From positions 1 through 64,000 of the forward strand of contig JARGDL010000010.1 of assembly GCA_029210465.1 (NCBI GenBank): a stretch of DNA of 64,000 nucleotides. Direction: 5' to 3'. Positions 18,733-28,543 of the stretch are shown piece by piece (position 1 is the first letter of the stretch; every line of letters starts with the position of its first letter). The notes under the pieces were generated by a model. The model saw nothing but the letters and a program-made list of their open reading frames with translations, had not been told where the DNA came from and searched no databases. The position numbers and the translations under genes were made by a program. The DNA is from Stygiobacter electus. Its GTDB lineage: Bacteria; Bacteroidota; Ignavibacteria; Ignavibacteriales; Melioribacteraceae.

Positions 18733-19587
18733 ATGCAAAACCTAAAACCATTAAAAAGATTTGGACAAAATTATCTTCACGATAAAAATATAATCCAAAA
18801 AATAATTGAAGAATTTTCACCAAATGAAAATGACATCATTTTAGAGATTGGTCCAGGAAAAGGAGCATTAACTGACTTACTTATCGGTAAAACCAAACTT
18901 TATTATGCTGTAGAAATTGACAAAAGAGTTATAGAAGATTTAAAGAATAAATTCCCGAATGTAATTTTTATCAATCAAGATTTTCTTACTCTTGATTTTA
19001 ATCATGATCTTAATCTTAATCATGATCTTAATCTTAATCATGATCTTAATCTTCATCATGATTTTACTCTTAATCTTGCTCTTACTCAACAAACAAAACT
19101 TAGAATCATAGGTAACATACCATACAACATTACTTCCCCAATTTTATTTAAATTGATTGAAAGCAGAGAAATAATTAGCGATGTTTTATTAATGACACAA
19201 TATGAAGTTGCTAAAAGAATTGTTGCAAAGCCAAATTCAAAAGATTATGGAATCCTCTCTGTTTTGATTGGGTATTTTGCTAAACCAGAATTTTGTTTCA
19301 AGGTTTCAAGAAATGTATTCTATCCAAAACCAAACGTTGATTCAGCTATAATAAAAATTGATTTTAAAAAAAATAAAATATCAAATATCAGAGATGAACT
19401 ATTCATTAAAGTAGTAAAGGCTTGTTTCGGTAATCGAAGGAAAACTTTAAAAAATTCTTTGACAAACAGTGAGCTTATTAATGTTGACTTAACAAAAATA
19501 AATTTTGACTTTACAAGACGTGCTGAACAATTAGAAATTGAAGATTTTATTTACTTAACATCACAAATTCAAAAGTTAATTGATTAA
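18733..19587 (+). CDS. rsmA: 16S rRNA (adenine1518/1519-N6) dimethyltransferase
   Basis: KsgA/RsmA dimethylates two adjacent adenines near the 3' end of 16S rRNA. It shows the N-terminal FGQNYLHD signature, the SAM-binding ILEIGPGKGALTDLL, and the catalytic NIPYN motif (about residue 125). Length is 284. Oddly, residues 90-107 are three exact copies of NHDLNL encoded by an exact 18-base tandem repeat, followed by degenerate copies to about 119, just before the NIPYN strand. The 3' end overlaps the convergent Cys-rich gene by 12 bases. Confidence 0.95.
   Translation: MQNLKPLKRFGQNYLHDKNIIQKIIEEFSPNENDIILEIGPGKGALTDLLIGKTKLYYAVEIDKRVIEDLKNKFPNVIFINQDFLTLDFNHDLNLNHDLNLNHDLNLHHDFTLNLALTQQTKLRIIGNIPYNITSPILFKLIESREIISDVLLMTQYEVAKRIVAKPNSKDYGILSVLIGYFAKPEFCFKVSRNVFYPKPNVDSAIIKIDFKKNKISNIRDELFIKVVKACFGNRRKTLKNSLTNSELINVDLTKINFDFTRRAEQLEIEDFIYLTSQIQKLID
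19000..19071 (+). repeat. 18-bp in-frame tandem repeat inside rsmA
   Basis: Unit AATCATGATCTTAATCTT occurs exactly at 19000-19017, 19018-19035 and 19036-19053, with a degenerate fourth copy at 19054-19071. The unit is 6 codons, so copy-number change keeps the frame. Confidence 0.97.
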
Positions 19588-19899
19588 TCCAGCATCAACT
19601 TTTTTGATTGTTTCTACAATTAACGCAAAATATCTGTCTAGTGAACAATTTGCATCTTCTCTTAAATAACAATATTCATCTTTTGATGTTTTGCACTTCG
19701 AACAAACTTCATCTCTTAACTTTTGATGATAGATTGATATTTCGTCTGTATCAATTGAATGAACTATTTTGACAATTTTTTTCAAATAGAACTCAACAGC
19801 ACAGATTTCTTGTTCGTTCAAAGTACAATTTCCATCTTCACTGGAATCAACACAATACTTACAAATATTTTCTTTTATTGCTTTATAATATTTATCCAT
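19576..19899 (-). CDS. Small Cys-rich protein with duplicated four-Cys motif
   Basis: 107 residues from ATG 19899. Eight Cys are arranged as two similar halves: C13-x2-C16-x8-C25-x7-C33 and C66-x2-C69-x7-C77-x7-C85, each followed by an amphipathic helix. This looks like a duplicated metal (zinc or Fe-S) binding unit. I do not recognise a named family. A longer frame to 19953 would overlap the divergent ubiE start, so the internal ATG is preferred; that leaves 41 bases between the two starts. It converges on rsmA. Presumed cytoplasmic, since no signal peptide is seen. Confidence 0.65.
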   Translation of the reverse strand: MDKYYKAIKENICKYCVDSSEDGNCTLNEQEICAVEFYLKKIVKIVHSIDTDEISIYHQKLRDEVCSKCKTSKDEYCYLREDANCSLDRYFALIVETIKKVDAGLIN

Positions 19900-19940
19900 A
19901 AATTTGTCTATAGAATTTAAAGGAAAATTAAACAGAACAA

Positions 19941-20630
19941 ATGGAAAGTCCAAACAAAAAGAAACAAGTTCAAAGAATTTTCGATTCTATTTCATATAAA
20001 TATGATTTTCTTAATCATCTTTTAAGTGCTGGCGTAGATTTTTATTGGAGAAAAAAAGCAATAAAATTTTCAAGTATGGATGAAAACACAATTTTACTTG
20101 ACATTGCTTGCGGCACTGGTGATTTTGCAATAACCGCAAAAAAATTTGGAGTTAAAAAAATCTTTGGGGCTGATTTATCTTTCAATATGCTTTCACTTTT
20201 CAATAATAAAGCTGATTGGATAAAAGGAAAAACAACTGAATGTGTTGCAGAATTTTTACCTTTTAAAAATGAATCATTTACAAATATTACCGTAGCTTTT
20301 GGTGTTAGAAATTTTTATGACATTCCAACTGCTTTTAACGAATTTAGAAGAGTTCTTGTTAATAAAGGGAAAGCAACTGTTTTAGAATTCCGATTACCAG
20401 AAAATTTAATAATTAAAAAGCTATACTTATTTTACTTTAAAAATATTTTGCCGTTAGTCGGTAAATTCATTTCAAAAGATCCTGAAGCATATACATATCT
20501 TCCAGAATCAGTTGAAGAATTTGATAAAAAGGTAGATCTAAAAAAAATTTTCTTTGATTGTGGATTTAATGATGTTAAAAAATATTCTCTTACTTTAGGA
20601 TTAGTTCAAGTTATTGTTGCATCAAAATAA
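19941..20630 (+). CDS. ubiE: Demethylmenaquinone methyltransferase (UbiE/MenG)
   Basis: Class I SAM methyltransferase of 229 residues that performs the last step of menaquinone synthesis. It has the UbiE signatures [34 protein letters not shown] (SAM site), [10 protein letters not shown] and the C-terminal [12 protein letters not shown]. It lacks evidence of a ubiquinone pathway nearby, so menaquinone is the likely substrate. It overlaps convergently with rdgB by 20 bases. Confidence 0.93.
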   Translation: MESPNKKKQVQRIFDSISYKYDFLNHLLSAGVDFYWRKKAIKFSSMDENTILLDIACGTGDFAITAKKFGVKKIFGADLSFNMLSLFNNKADWIKGKTTECVAEFLPFKNESFTNITVAFGVRNFYDIPTAFNEFRRVLVNKGKATVLEFRLPENLIIKKLYLFYFKNILPLVGKFISKDPEAYTYLPESVEEFDKKVDLKKIFFDCGFNDVKKYSLTLGLVQVIVASK

Positions 20631-21207
20631 TTTTGTCTAATTGTTTTTTTAGACCAAGAAATGATTTTGCACGATGACTAATTTTGTTTTTTTCTTCTAA
20701 TGAAAGTTCTGCTAAAGTTTTATCATAACCATCAGGTTGGAAAATCGGATCATAACCAAAGCCATTTCTCCCTCTTGGCTGCAATATAATTCTACCATTT
20801 AATTCACCAACTGATGTTAAAATATATTTCCCATCATAATAAATTGATGTGCAAACAAACTTTGCAAAATGTGGTTCAGCAAAATTTTTTAATTCTTTGA
20901 TTAATTTTTTATTGTTGTCATCATAAGTGCAATTTTTCCCTGCATATCTTGCTGAATAAACTCCAGGTTCTCCATTTAACTGTTCCACCTCTAAACCTGA
21001 ATCATCAGCAATAACAGGCAGTTTATAAATTTCAAAAATTGATTTTGCCTTAATCAAAGCATTATCATAAAAAGTTTTCCCATTCTCCTCTATTTCAATA
21101 TCATTTTTTAAATCAGCAAGAGAAATAATTTCATAAACTGAATCATAAAAAATATTTTTAACTTCATTTGCTTTACCAGCATTTTGAGTTGCAAAAATTA
21201 TTTTCAT
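20611..21207 (-). CDS. rdgB: XTP/dITP diphosphatase (RdgB/HAM1 family)
   Basis: 198-residue nucleotide-pool sanitiser hydrolysing dITP, XTP and ITP to monophosphates. Motifs: [17 protein letters not shown] at the N-terminus, [37 protein letters not shown] and the C-terminal SHRAKSF. Its start overlaps the amidohydrolase stop by 4 bases, so it is translated with the upstream minus-strand operon. Confidence 0.94.
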   Translation of the reverse strand: MKIIFATQNAGKANEVKNIFYDSVYEIISLADLKNDIEIEENGKTFYDNALIKAKSIFEIYKLPVIADDSGLEVEQLNGEPGVYSARYAGKNCTYDDNNKKLIKELKNFAEPHFAKFVCTSIYYDGKYILTSVGELNGRIILQPRGRNGFGYDPIFQPDGYDKTLAELSLEEKNKISHRAKSFLGLKKQLDKIILMQQ

Positions 21208-22541
21208 ATTGTTCTTTCAATTAATTTTTTCAATTCAGTTTTTGCATTTTCTAACACAAGAATTTCATCATAAAATTTAACTTTGCTATCATTAACTAAT
21301 TGAATGCCGTCAACAAAAACAGCTTTTACATTTGATTTATCAGCAGAATAAACAATAGCTGAATAAATATTTTCATTTACATTAATCGGCTGATCACTTT
21401 TATTTAAATCAAGTAAAACAAAATCTGCTTTCTTACCAACTTCAATACTTCCAATTTCATTTTCAAGATGAAGAGCTCTTGCACCTTCAATTGTTGCTAA
21501 TCGAAAAACTGTCAATGCATCCATGGAAGTTGGTCCATGAAGTGGTTTTTGAATTAATGCAGTTAGATGCATTTCTTTGAAAATACTCAATGAGTTATTA
21601 CATGGAGCTCCATCTGCTCCAATTGAAACTGAAATTTTATTTTCAATTAATTTAGGAATGTTAGCAATACCAGAACCAAGTTTAAGATTCGATGATGGGC
21701 AATGTGAAACTCGTGAGTTATTTTTATTTAGAATTTTAACTTCATCATCAGAAAGATGAATGCAATGAGCTAAAACTGTTTTGTCATCAAGAATATTAAT
21801 TGAATCAAAGTATTCAACATTATCTTTGCCTGTTATTTTGCGGACAGTTTCCACTTCTTTTTTATTTTCTGATGAGTGTGTGTGATAAAGTGAACCTTCA
21901 AAATCATTCATCATTTCTTTAGTTTCAATTAAAAGATTTTCAGAACAAGAAAGAACAAATCGTGGAGCAAAACCAAATTTAATTTTACCATCCGAAGAAT
22001 TGTGAAATGTTTTTGCCCATTGATATGTATTATCCAAATTCCATTTTGTCGATTCAGAAAATTTTGGATACAAATCATTTCTATCAATCATACAATTACC
22101 AGCATAGGCTCTCATACCAGATTTTATCAGCTCATCAAAAATTATTTCTTGATGATGAAGTGTTCCCATATCTAAAATTGTTGTTGTTCCACCTTTTAAC
22201 AATTCATTAATACCAAGTTGTGTAGAAATTCTCAATGAGTTTTCATCATGTGCATTTTCAAATGGGAATATTTTTTTTTGCAGCCAATCTAAAAGTTCGA
22301 GATCATCAGCTAAACCTCTGAATAATGTTTGGCACAAATGAATATGTGTTTGTATAAAACCAGGAATTAAAGTATAATTTTCATAATTATGAATTTCATA
22401 TTCATTTCTTAACAATGAAACATCATCGGTTGAAATAATTCTTTTGATAATTCCATCTTCAACTACAATTGCTGAATTATACAAAATAGAATTTTCTGAA
22501 TTAGCAGTAACAATGTTTTTAGGAATTATTATTTTTTTCAT
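21204..22541 (-). CDS. Amidohydrolase (MtaD/TrzA-type deaminase)
   Basis: 445-residue metal-dependent amidohydrolase of the ATZ/TRZ family, whose members deaminate 5'-methylthioadenosine, S-adenosylhomocysteine or 5'-deoxyadenosine. Metal and active-site motifs: [46 protein letters not shown] and [20 protein letters not shown] followed by LDWL is common in MTA/SAH deaminases. The exact nucleoside is not determinable. Gene order (AhpD-like, this gene, rdgB) with short overlaps suggests one transcript. Confidence 0.85.
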   Translation of the reverse strand: MKKIIIPKNIVTANSENSILYNSAIVVEDGIIKRIISTDDVSLLRNEYEIHNYENYTLIPGFIQTHIHLCQTLFRGLADDLELLDWLQKKIFPFENAHDENSLRISTQLGINELLKGGTTTILDMGTLHHQEIIFDELIKSGMRAYAGNCMIDRNDLYPKFSESTKWNLDNTYQWAKTFHNSSDGKIKFGFAPRFVLSCSENLLIETKEMMNDFEGSLYHTHSSENKKEVETVRKITGKDNVEYFDSINILDDKTVLAHCIHLSDDEVKILNKNNSRVSHCPSSNLKLGSGIANIPKLIENKISVSIGADGAPCNNSLSIFKEMHLTALIQKPLHGPTSMDALTVFRLATIEGARALHLENEIGSIEVGKKADFVLLDLNKSDQPINVNENIYSAIVYSADKSNVKAVFVDGIQLVNDSKVKFYDEILVLENAKTELKKLIERTI

Positions 22542-22887
22542 TTTTTATCTCATTAAAAATTTCATCCATTTTTTCTACAGCATAACGAAGATGTGGAATC
22601 ACAATTGAACCGCCCACAATTAATGCAATGTTGAAAGTTTCATAAAGTTCCTGTTCGGTTGCCCCTTCCTGAATTGATCGATCAATATGATATAAAATGC
22701 AATCGTTACAACGTAATACCATTGAAGCAACTAATCCCATTAATTCTTTTGTTTTTGCATTTAAAGCTCCATCTATATAAGCTTTATTATCTAAAGCAAA
22801 AAATTTATTAAAATCTCTAAAGCCAGAATTTAAAATCCTTTCATTCATTTCTGTTCTGTAAGCTTTAAATTCATTAATTGATTTCAT
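22519..22887 (-). CDS. AhpD-like/carboxymuconolactone decarboxylase family protein
   Basis: 122-residue helical protein with the redox CxxC motif in MVLRCNDCILYHIDRSIQEGATEQELYETFNIA. The CxxC-x3-H arrangement is the alkyl-hydroperoxidase D signature. It probably works as a peroxidase or disulfide reductase in the cytoplasm. It overlaps the amidohydrolase start by 23 bases and lies 10 bases after uvrA. Substrate unknown. Confidence 0.88.
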   Translation of the reverse strand: MKSINEFKAYRTEMNERILNSGFRDFNKFFALDNKAYIDGALNAKTKELMGLVASMVLRCNDCILYHIDRSIQEGATEQELYETFNIALIVGGSIVIPHLRYAVEKMDEIFNEIKNEKNNNS

Positions 22888-22897
22888 TTTAACCTCA

Positions 22898-25720
22898 TTA
22901 TGATTTTAATTCTTTTAATAAAAATTTTCCTGTGATACTTTTTTCGTTAGCTGCAATTTCTTCAGGAGTTCCTTGAGCAATAATTTCACCGCCATGTTCG
23001 CCACCGAGTGGGCCTAAATCAAAAATATAATCTGCAACTTTAATAACATCTAAATTATGTTCAACAACAATAACTGTATTACCTTTATCAACAAGTTGAT
23101 TTAACACTCTCAATAAAATATTTACATCTTCAAAATGCAAACCGGTTGTTGGTTCATCTAAAATATAAATAGTATTTCCAGTTTGAACTTTGCTTAATTC
23201 AGTTGCTAGTTTAACTCTTTGTGCTTCGCCACCGGAAAGTGTTGTTGCCTGTTGACCAAGTTTAATATAGCCAAGACCAACATCAAAAAGAGCCTTAATT
23301 TTTCTATGCAAAGTCGGATAGTCTTCAAAAAATGAAAGCGCTTCTTCAACAGTCATATCTAAAACATCAGCAATAGATTTTGTTTTGTATAATACTTCAA
23401 GAGTTTCCCTGTTATATCTTTTACCATTGCAAACTTCACACAGCACATAAACATTTGGAAGAAAATTCATTTCAATTTTTTTTAAGCCATCACCTTCACA
23501 TTCATCACATCTTCCACCTGCAACATTAAAACTAAATCTACCTGCGGAATAACCTCTAACTTTTGATTCAGGAAGTTGAGCAAATAAATCTCTTATATGA
23601 GTAAATAATCCTGTATAAGTAGCTGGATTTGATCTTGGTGTTCTTCCAATTGGTGATTGATCTATTTCAATGACTTTGTCAATGTTTTCTAATCCTTTTA
23701 TTTCTTTATAAGGTAAAGGAACAACTTTAGAATTATAAATATGTTTCATTAATATTTTTACAAGTGTTTCATTAATTAATGATGATTTACCAGAGCCGCT
23801 TACACCTGTAATTGATATAAATGTACCAAGTGGAATTTTAAGATTTACATTTTTAAGATTATTCCCTTTCGCTCCAATTAATTCTAAAAATTTTCCATTT
23901 CCTTTTCTTCTTTCTTTTTCAAAATGAATTTTCTTTTTATTTGTTAGATAATCTAACGTTAAAGAATTAATTCCATTTTTAGATTTGGTTATTTTTTTTG
24001 TAAAATCTGAAAAAATTACTTTACCACCATGTTCGCCTGCAAATGGTCCTAAATCAACTATATAATCAGAACTTTCGATTGTTTCTCTATCGTGCTCAAC
24101 TACAATTACTGTATTGCCTAAGTCTCTCAAATTTTTCAATGAGTTAATTAATTTAATGTTATCACTTTGATGAAGTCCAATACTTGGTTCGTCTAAAACA
24201 TATAAAACACCAGAAAGTTGAGATCCAATTTGAGTTGCTAAACGAATTCTTTGTGCTTCGCCACCGGATAAAGTATTTGCACTTCTTGCAAGTGTTAAAT
24301 AATCTAACCCAACATTTAAAAGGAACTTTAATCTTGATGAAATTTCTTTTAAAATTTGTTTAGCAATTAAAGCTTCTCTTTCTTTTAATTTCAGATTGTC
24401 AAAAAAAGTTTTTGCTTTTTCAATTGACAATGCTGTTACTTCAGCAATATTTAATCCATTAAGAGTTACTGCAAGAGATTCTTTTCTTAATCTACCACCA
24501 TTGCATGAAGAACAAACTTGAGTATTCATATAAGCTTCTGCCCATTCTCTTATCTTTGCAGAAGATGTATTTTCATAATTTTGTTTAATATACTTTAACA
24601 AACCTGAAAATTTATGCATGTAAGTAATTTCTCTTCCACCAGCATAAGAATATGTAAAAGGAATTTTCTCTTTAGTACCATTCAGTATTACATCAATTTG
24701 TTCTTTAGTTAAATCTTTTAATTTAGTATCGAAAGTAAAACCAAATTTATTTGCAATGGCTTCAAGCTGATTGAAAAGCCATATGTTTCTTGGCTTGCCT
24801 AAAGGAGCTAATCCTTCTTCATTAATCGATTTGTCCCAATCTGGAATAATTAAATTAATATCAAGTTCTTTTTTTTCACCTAAACCTTCACAATCGGGAC
24901 AATAACCATAAGGAGAATTAAACGAAAATGAATTTGGAGCTAACTCAGTGAATCCAATTCCACAGTGCATACATGCAAAATTTCTGCTGAATATATGATC
25001 TTCATTTCCATTATTAACAATTAAATAACCTTCACCATAATTTAAAGCCACTTCAACAGATTCACGTAATCTTGTATTCGAACTTGATGAAACTTTTAAT
25101 CTATCAATAACAATTTCAATGTCGTGTGTTTTGTATCTATCTACTTTAAAATCTTCTGTCAACTCATAAATTTCTCCATCAACTCTTGCACGAATGAAAC
25201 CATCGCTTAGAATATCTTGGAATAATTCTTTGTAATGCCCTTTTCTACCTTTTACAACTGGAGCTAGAATTACAATTTTTTTATCATTAAAATCATTTTC
25301 AATATTTTCAACAATTTGATCAGATGATTGTTTTACAACTGGTCTTCCACAATTATAACAATTAACTTGTCCAACTCTGGCATAAAGTAAACGAAGGTAA
25401 TCATAAATTTCAGTAATTGTTCCAACCGTTGATCTTGGATTTCCGTGAGTTGATTTTTGTTCAATTGAAATTGCGGGACTCAATCCTTCAATTAAATCAA
25501 CATCAGGTTTTTCAAGCTGACCAAGAAATTGTCTTGCATAAGTTGAAAGAGATTCAATATATCTTCTTTGACCTTCTGCATAAATTGTATCAAACGCCAA
25601 AGATGATTTGCCTGAACCTGAAAGCCCGGTTATAACAACAAAAGAATTACGAGGGATTTCAAGATTTATATTTTTAAGATTATGTTCTCTCGCACCGCGA
25701 ATAATTATTTTTGAATCCAT
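22898..25720 (-). CDS. uvrA: Excinuclease ABC subunit A
   Basis: DNA-damage sensor ATPase of nucleotide excision repair, 940 residues. Two ABC modules each carry a Walker A ([34 protein letters not shown]), an LSGGEAQR signature and a Walker B. Zinc Cys pairs appear as [17 protein letters not shown] and RCDECEGDG. The first ATG of the open frame (25741) would add seven residues before [18 protein letters not shown]; the family normally begins here, so ATG 25720 is chosen. Confidence 0.97.
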   Translation of the reverse strand: MDSKIIIRGAREHNLKNINLEIPRNSFVVITGLSGSGKSSLAFDTIYAEGQRRYIESLSTYARQFLGQLEKPDVDLIEGLSPAISIEQKSTHGNPRSTVGTITEIYDYLRLLYARVGQVNCYNCGRPVVKQSSDQIVENIENDFNDKKIVILAPVVKGRKGHYKELFQDILSDGFIRARVDGEIYELTEDFKVDRYKTHDIEIVIDRLKVSSSSNTRLRESVEVALNYGEGYLIVNNGNEDHIFSRNFACMHCGIGFTELAPNSFSFNSPYGYCPDCEGLGEKKELDINLIIPDWDKSINEEGLAPLGKPRNIWLFNQLEAIANKFGFTFDTKLKDLTKEQIDVILNGTKEKIPFTYSYAGGREITYMHKFSGLLKYIKQNYENTSSAKIREWAEAYMNTQVCSSCNGGRLRKESLAVTLNGLNIAEVTALSIEKAKTFFDNLKLKEREALIAKQILKEISSRLKFLLNVGLDYLTLARSANTLSGGEAQRIRLATQIGSQLSGVLYVLDEPSIGLHQSDNIKLINSLKNLRDLGNTVIVVEHDRETIESSDYIVDLGPFAGEHGGKVIFSDFTKKITKSKNGINSLTLDYLTNKKKIHFEKERRKGNGKFLELIGAKGNNLKNVNLKIPLGTFISITGVSGSGKSSLINETLVKILMKHIYNSKVVPLPYKEIKGLENIDKVIEIDQSPIGRTPRSNPATYTGLFTHIRDLFAQLPESKVRGYSAGRFSFNVAGGRCDECEGDGLKKIEMNFLPNVYVLCEVCNGKRYNRETLEVLYKTKSIADVLDMTVEEALSFFEDYPTLHRKIKALFDVGLGYIKLGQQATTLSGGEAQRVKLATELSKVQTGNTIYILDEPTTGLHFEDVNILLRVLNQLVDKGNTVIVVEHNLDVIKVADYIFDLGPLGGEHGGEIIAQGTPEEIAANEKSITGKFLLKELKS

Positions 25721-25747
25721 AAATAGAATACCAAACTTCAATTTGTT

Positions 25748-25776
25748 ATTTTAGATAAAGTAAATATTAAATGCAA
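25748..25776 (-). promoter_or_regulatory. Sigma70-like promoter for uvrA
   Basis: On the minus strand TTGCAT (25771-25776), a 17-base spacer and TAAAAT (25748-25753), 28 bases before the uvrA ATG. Confidence 0.4.
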
Positions 25777-25789
25777 TTTTTTTTGAAAA

Positions 25790-26431
25790 ATGAATTTACC
25801 ATTAGAAATAAAAACAATATCACACAAAACTGAATTCAAACTGAAAGAAAAAGGTTCAATATTTATAGCAAAATCTTTTCCAATAAATTCAGAGAAGGAA
25901 ATTGAACAAGAAATAAATTCCATTAAAAAAGAATATTATGATGCTACACACCATTGTTACTCATATCAACTTCAAAATGGAAATTTTAAATATTCCGATG
26001 ATGGCGAACCAAATGGAACAGCTGGTTTAAGAATTTATAACGCACAAAATCATTTCGAATTAAAAAACATTTTAACAATTGTCATACGTTATTTTGGTGG
26101 AACAAAACTTGGTGTCGGCCCACTTGGAAAAGCTTATTATGAATCAGCTTTTGGTTCCCTTTCAAATTCAAGAATAAAAATCTTACAATTATATCAATCA
26201 TTAATTATTTCATATGATTATTCACAAAGTAAAAATATTCACTATTTAATAAATAAATATGATATTAAAATTATCAACAATGATTTTTCTCAATCTCCCA
26301 AAATTGTTGCTTTTATTAATACTAAAATAGTAAATCAGTTTGAAGAAGAAGTTAAAAAGTTTCTACCACTTATAAATCCTTCCTTCAAAGAAAATTTTGA
26401 ATATTTTGAAAAAAAGACATCTAATATTTGA
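25790..26431 (+). CDS. YigZ/IMPACT (UPF0029) family protein
   Basis: 213-residue member of the YigZ family. The N-terminal IMPACT domain shows ATHHCYSYQL, SDDGEPNGTAGLRIYN and VIRYFGGTKLGVGPLGKAYYESA, all family hallmarks. A C-terminal DUF1949-like domain follows from about residue 145. The cellular role is unsettled; links to translation have been proposed for the eukaryotic homologue. It is divergent from uvrA and precedes the Rrf2 gene by 67 bases. Confidence 0.92.
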   Translation: MNLPLEIKTISHKTEFKLKEKGSIFIAKSFPINSEKEIEQEINSIKKEYYDATHHCYSYQLQNGNFKYSDDGEPNGTAGLRIYNAQNHFELKNILTIVIRYFGGTKLGVGPLGKAYYESAFGSLSNSRIKILQLYQSLIISYDYSQSKNIHYLINKYDIKIINNDFSQSPKIVAFINTKIVNQFEEEVKKFLPLINPSFKENFEYFEKKTSNI

Positions 26432-26498
26432 ATTAAAGTAAATTTTAAGTATTTTTATATAAGATATAACTCTCTTTTAATTTATTTTAGGAGATAAA

Positions 26499-26927
26499 AT
26501 GATATATACAAAAACCGGTGAATATGCAATTAGGGCTATTTTATTTTTAGCTAGACAACCAAAAGAAGCATTAATCATGTCCTCGGAAATTGCAGAAAAA
26601 GAAGATATACCAGCACATTACTTAGCAAAAATTTTACAAAGAATGGCTAAATATGGTTATGTAGATTCTTTTAAAGGTCGAGGTGGTGGTTTTAAAATTA
26701 CTGAATTTGCTAAGAAAAGCTCTATTCTAGAAATTGTTGAAAGAGTTGAAGGTCCCGTAATTAATTTAAAATGTATTACTGGTTTGAAAGAATGTGACGA
26801 AGAAAATCCTTGTCCTCTTCATGAAGAATGGGCAGAGTTAAGAAATAGAATTTACAATTTAATTTCAAGTAGAACTGTTCAAGAAGTGGCAGAAGAATAT
26901 ACACCAACTTTACAGAAATTAAAATAG
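26499..26927 (+). CDS. Rrf2-family transcriptional regulator, likely Fe-S binding
   Basis: 142-residue winged-helix protein of the Rrf2 family (IscR, NsrR, CymR). The N-terminus MIYTKTGEYAIRAILFLA, the recognition region SSEIAEKEDIPAHYLAKILQRM and the wing GRGGGFKI are typical. Three Cys at 92, 99 and 105 are close to the IscR cluster ligands (92, 98, 104), so it probably senses through a 2Fe-2S or 4Fe-4S cluster. A strong AGGAG site precedes the ATG. It sits upstream of the sulfur operon but is separated from it by 1.45 kb of decayed DNA. Control of that operon is an inference only. Confidence 0.9.
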   Translation: MIYTKTGEYAIRAILFLARQPKEALIMSSEIAEKEDIPAHYLAKILQRMAKYGYVDSFKGRGGGFKITEFAKKSSILEIVERVEGPVINLKCITGLKECDEENPCPLHEEWAELRNRIYNLISSRTVQEVAEEYTPTLQKLK

Positions 26928-26944
26928 TTTATATGAATGTTACT

Positions 26945-26974
26945 AAAAAGGATTCTAATCAGAATCCTTTTTTT
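26945..26974 (+). terminator. Intrinsic terminator after the Rrf2 gene
   Basis: Inverted repeat AAAAAGGATTCT (26945-26956) and AGAATCCTTTTT (26961-26972) with a 4-base loop, continuing into a T run. It is symmetric (A run before, T run after) and could serve both strands. Confidence 0.88.
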
Positions 26975-27075
26975 GTTTAAATTATTGAGTTATAATTTGA
27001 GAAATTATAACTCGAAACAAATTCCGAAATGATTCAATGTAGTTGTGTGAGAGAATGTGATATTTTGCACTAAAA

Positions 27076-27778
27076 TTAGATAAAAGTATAAGGTATTATA
27101 ATATTAATTATTCCTTGAATTTGTATCTTTCTACTTTGACTAATTTCGTGAACTAGTAAACTATTAAAATTCTCAATTATATAATTATTAACCTTTGAAG
27201 CTAATGTATTATCTAACCTGACATCCTATACATCAATAGAATTAAATTTTGAAAAAAATTTAAGGTACTTGAATAAGTCATGTTATCATAAAAAAATGAT
27301 TCACTTTTGTAACTGATACAATGCTGTCATCAAATTAAAATCTTCGATCACAACAAAAATAAATCCACAATACAACCATAGTAGATTTATTGTCAAAACT
27401 TTTTGAAATGGATCTTTTTATTATTAAAGCAACATAAGGATTACCATGCCGACCAACTTTTCTTATAAAAATACTTTCAAAGTAGAATTCATTATCAGTT
27501 GTATAATATCCTTGGTTTTCTAGTTTTGTTCTGCCCTATTCAGCTAATCGAGAAGTTATCCATTGAAAGGATTACTAAAATAAATTACACTAAAATTTGG
27601 AAATAGTCTATAAGCGAATACGTTGAAACTTATTTGTATACGATCCTTAAAAGCAATTTTTGAAGATTAATTTCCTTAACTCCATGTAGATTCTATCCTT
27701 TTTTAGTAAAGAATAAACATCATTCTGCCCTGGTAAGTTGCTAATTACTAACATAAATAAAAGAACCAACTTTTTCAT
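27076..27778 (-). pseudogene. Decayed gene for a small secreted protein
   Basis: An AAAGGA site precedes ATG 27778, which opens a clean signal peptide (MKKLVLLFMLVISNLPGQ). The frame stops at 27647, but protein-like sequence continues in other frames: KIAFKDRIQISFNVFAYRLFP; then ENQGYYTTDNEFYFESIFIR and RKVGRHGNPYVALIIKRSIS; then IFVVIEDFNLMTALYQLQK; and finally DVRLDNTLASKVNNYIIENF followed by SLLVHEISQSRKIQIQG, ending at a stop at 27076. Several frameshifts and internal stops separate these pieces. The original product would have been about 230 residues, exported, family not recognised. Confidence 0.7.
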
Positions 27779-28089
27779 ATTTAGTCCTTTTGGTTAATAT
27801 ATATTTAAGAATAGTTTTATGCTAAAATTATTGGTTATTTTTTGTAGTCAAAATATTTTGATTATTATTTCTTTTATAAAATTTTATAATACATAAAAGT
27901 AATAACAATAGAAGCATTAACTAAATAATAAAGAAAAGTTAAGCAACAAAGTAGGTTTACCACAATTAGAGCAAATAATTGAGCAATTTGGATAAAAGAA
28001 CAGATAGTCTAAAAATTTCCAACACTTGATAGTAGTTGAAAAATAAAAGCAAGAAATTACATAACAACATAAGAAAATCTATTTATTAA
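27779..28089. other. AT-rich gap with no intact gene
   Basis: Holds the presumed promoter side of the dead secreted-protein gene. On the plus strand there are a few short protein-like stretches in shifting frames (for example KVGLPQLEQIIEQF near 27950-27990 and LDKRTDSLKISNT near 27990-28028), probably part of the same remnant as 28090-28308. No RNA gene or clear terminator was seen. Confidence 0.5.
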
Positions 28090-28308
28090 ATTAGTAGCAG
28101 ACTTATAAGAATTAGTACATTTACACAAAAAGATATTATAAGCGATAAAATAGAACGAAGCAAAAAAAATTACACACAGCTTATAAAGAATAACGCAATT
28201 CAAACCGACTTATTTATTGCATTGATAAATCAAAAATTCAGCTTAAGGAATCTATTCCCAATTGATAAACTCAGAGACATAAAGATTTTCTTAGAAAAAT
28301 ATCATTGA
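28090..28308 (+). pseudogene. C-terminal remnant of an unrecognised gene
   Basis: A 72-codon open stretch with no ATG, GTG or TTG in its first 40 codons, reading like the end of a real protein (for example SKKNYTQLIKNNAIQTDLF, then IALINQKFSLRNLFPIDKL and RDIKIFLEKYH before TGA). Upstream, similar sequence appears in other frames with stops. I do not recognise the family. It lies between the dead secreted-protein gene and the sulfur-operon promoter. Confidence 0.5.
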
Positions 28309-28380
28309 ATCTCAAATACTTTTTAGACTTTATGTTCCATATTGGATTTAAAAAAATTATATACCTTGTTTAAGAAATAA

Positions 28381-28412
28381 TTTGACTTATTATTTTATTA
28401 AATTTATCTTTG
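28381..28412 (+). promoter_or_regulatory. Promoter of the sulfur-assimilation operon
   Basis: TTTG (28381-28384), a 20-base spacer and a perfect TATCTTTG (28405-28412), the Bacteroidota -33/-7 pair. Read as sigma70 it is TTGACT (28382-28387), 17 bases, TATCTT. Both readings predict a start near 28416, 18 bases before the leader peptide ATG. Confidence 0.75.
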
Positions 28413-28433
28413 CAACAAATAAAAAGAACAGGC

Positions 28434-28496
28434 ATGATAAAATTGAAAATAAATATTAATTGTTGTATGTGTATTAATCTCAAAAGAGGTCTGTGA
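28434..28496 (+). CDS. Cys-rich leader peptide of the sulfur operon (candidate attenuator peptide)
   Basis: A 20-codon frame encoding MIKLKININCCMCINLKRGL and ending at TGA 28494-28496. Codons 10-13 are TGT TGT ATG TGT (Cys-Cys-Met-Cys, 28461-28472), the end products made by the genes downstream. It starts about 18 bases after the predicted transcription start. The upstream context AAGAACAGG gives only a weak ribosome binding site, as is common in this phylum. The last codons and the stop form one arm of the predicted antiterminator. Slow decoding at the Cys codons would leave that arm free, while a ribosome at the stop would cover it. Too short for standard gene finders; function inferred from layout. 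Confidence 0.7.
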   Translation: MIKLKININCCMCINLKRGL

Positions 28497-28543
28497 AAGC
28501 ACAATAAGTTTTTTAAACTAACACGTAAAAGCCCTTCACAGAC
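28489..28543 (+). promoter_or_regulatory. Antiterminator pairing of the cys leader
   Basis: GTCTGTGAA at 28489-28497 is a perfect 9-base complement of TTCACAGAC at 28535-28543. The second element comprises the last bases of the terminator's 5' arm and its entire loop, so this pairing and the terminator hairpin exclude each other. Confidence 0.7.

Noticed and set aside
19000..19071. CRISPR-like array
   Set aside because: Units are contiguous 18-base tandem copies with no spacers and lie inside an open reading frame.
26975..28380. Prophage or integrated element
   Set aside because: No integrase, att-like repeats or phage genes; only fragments of decayed genes.
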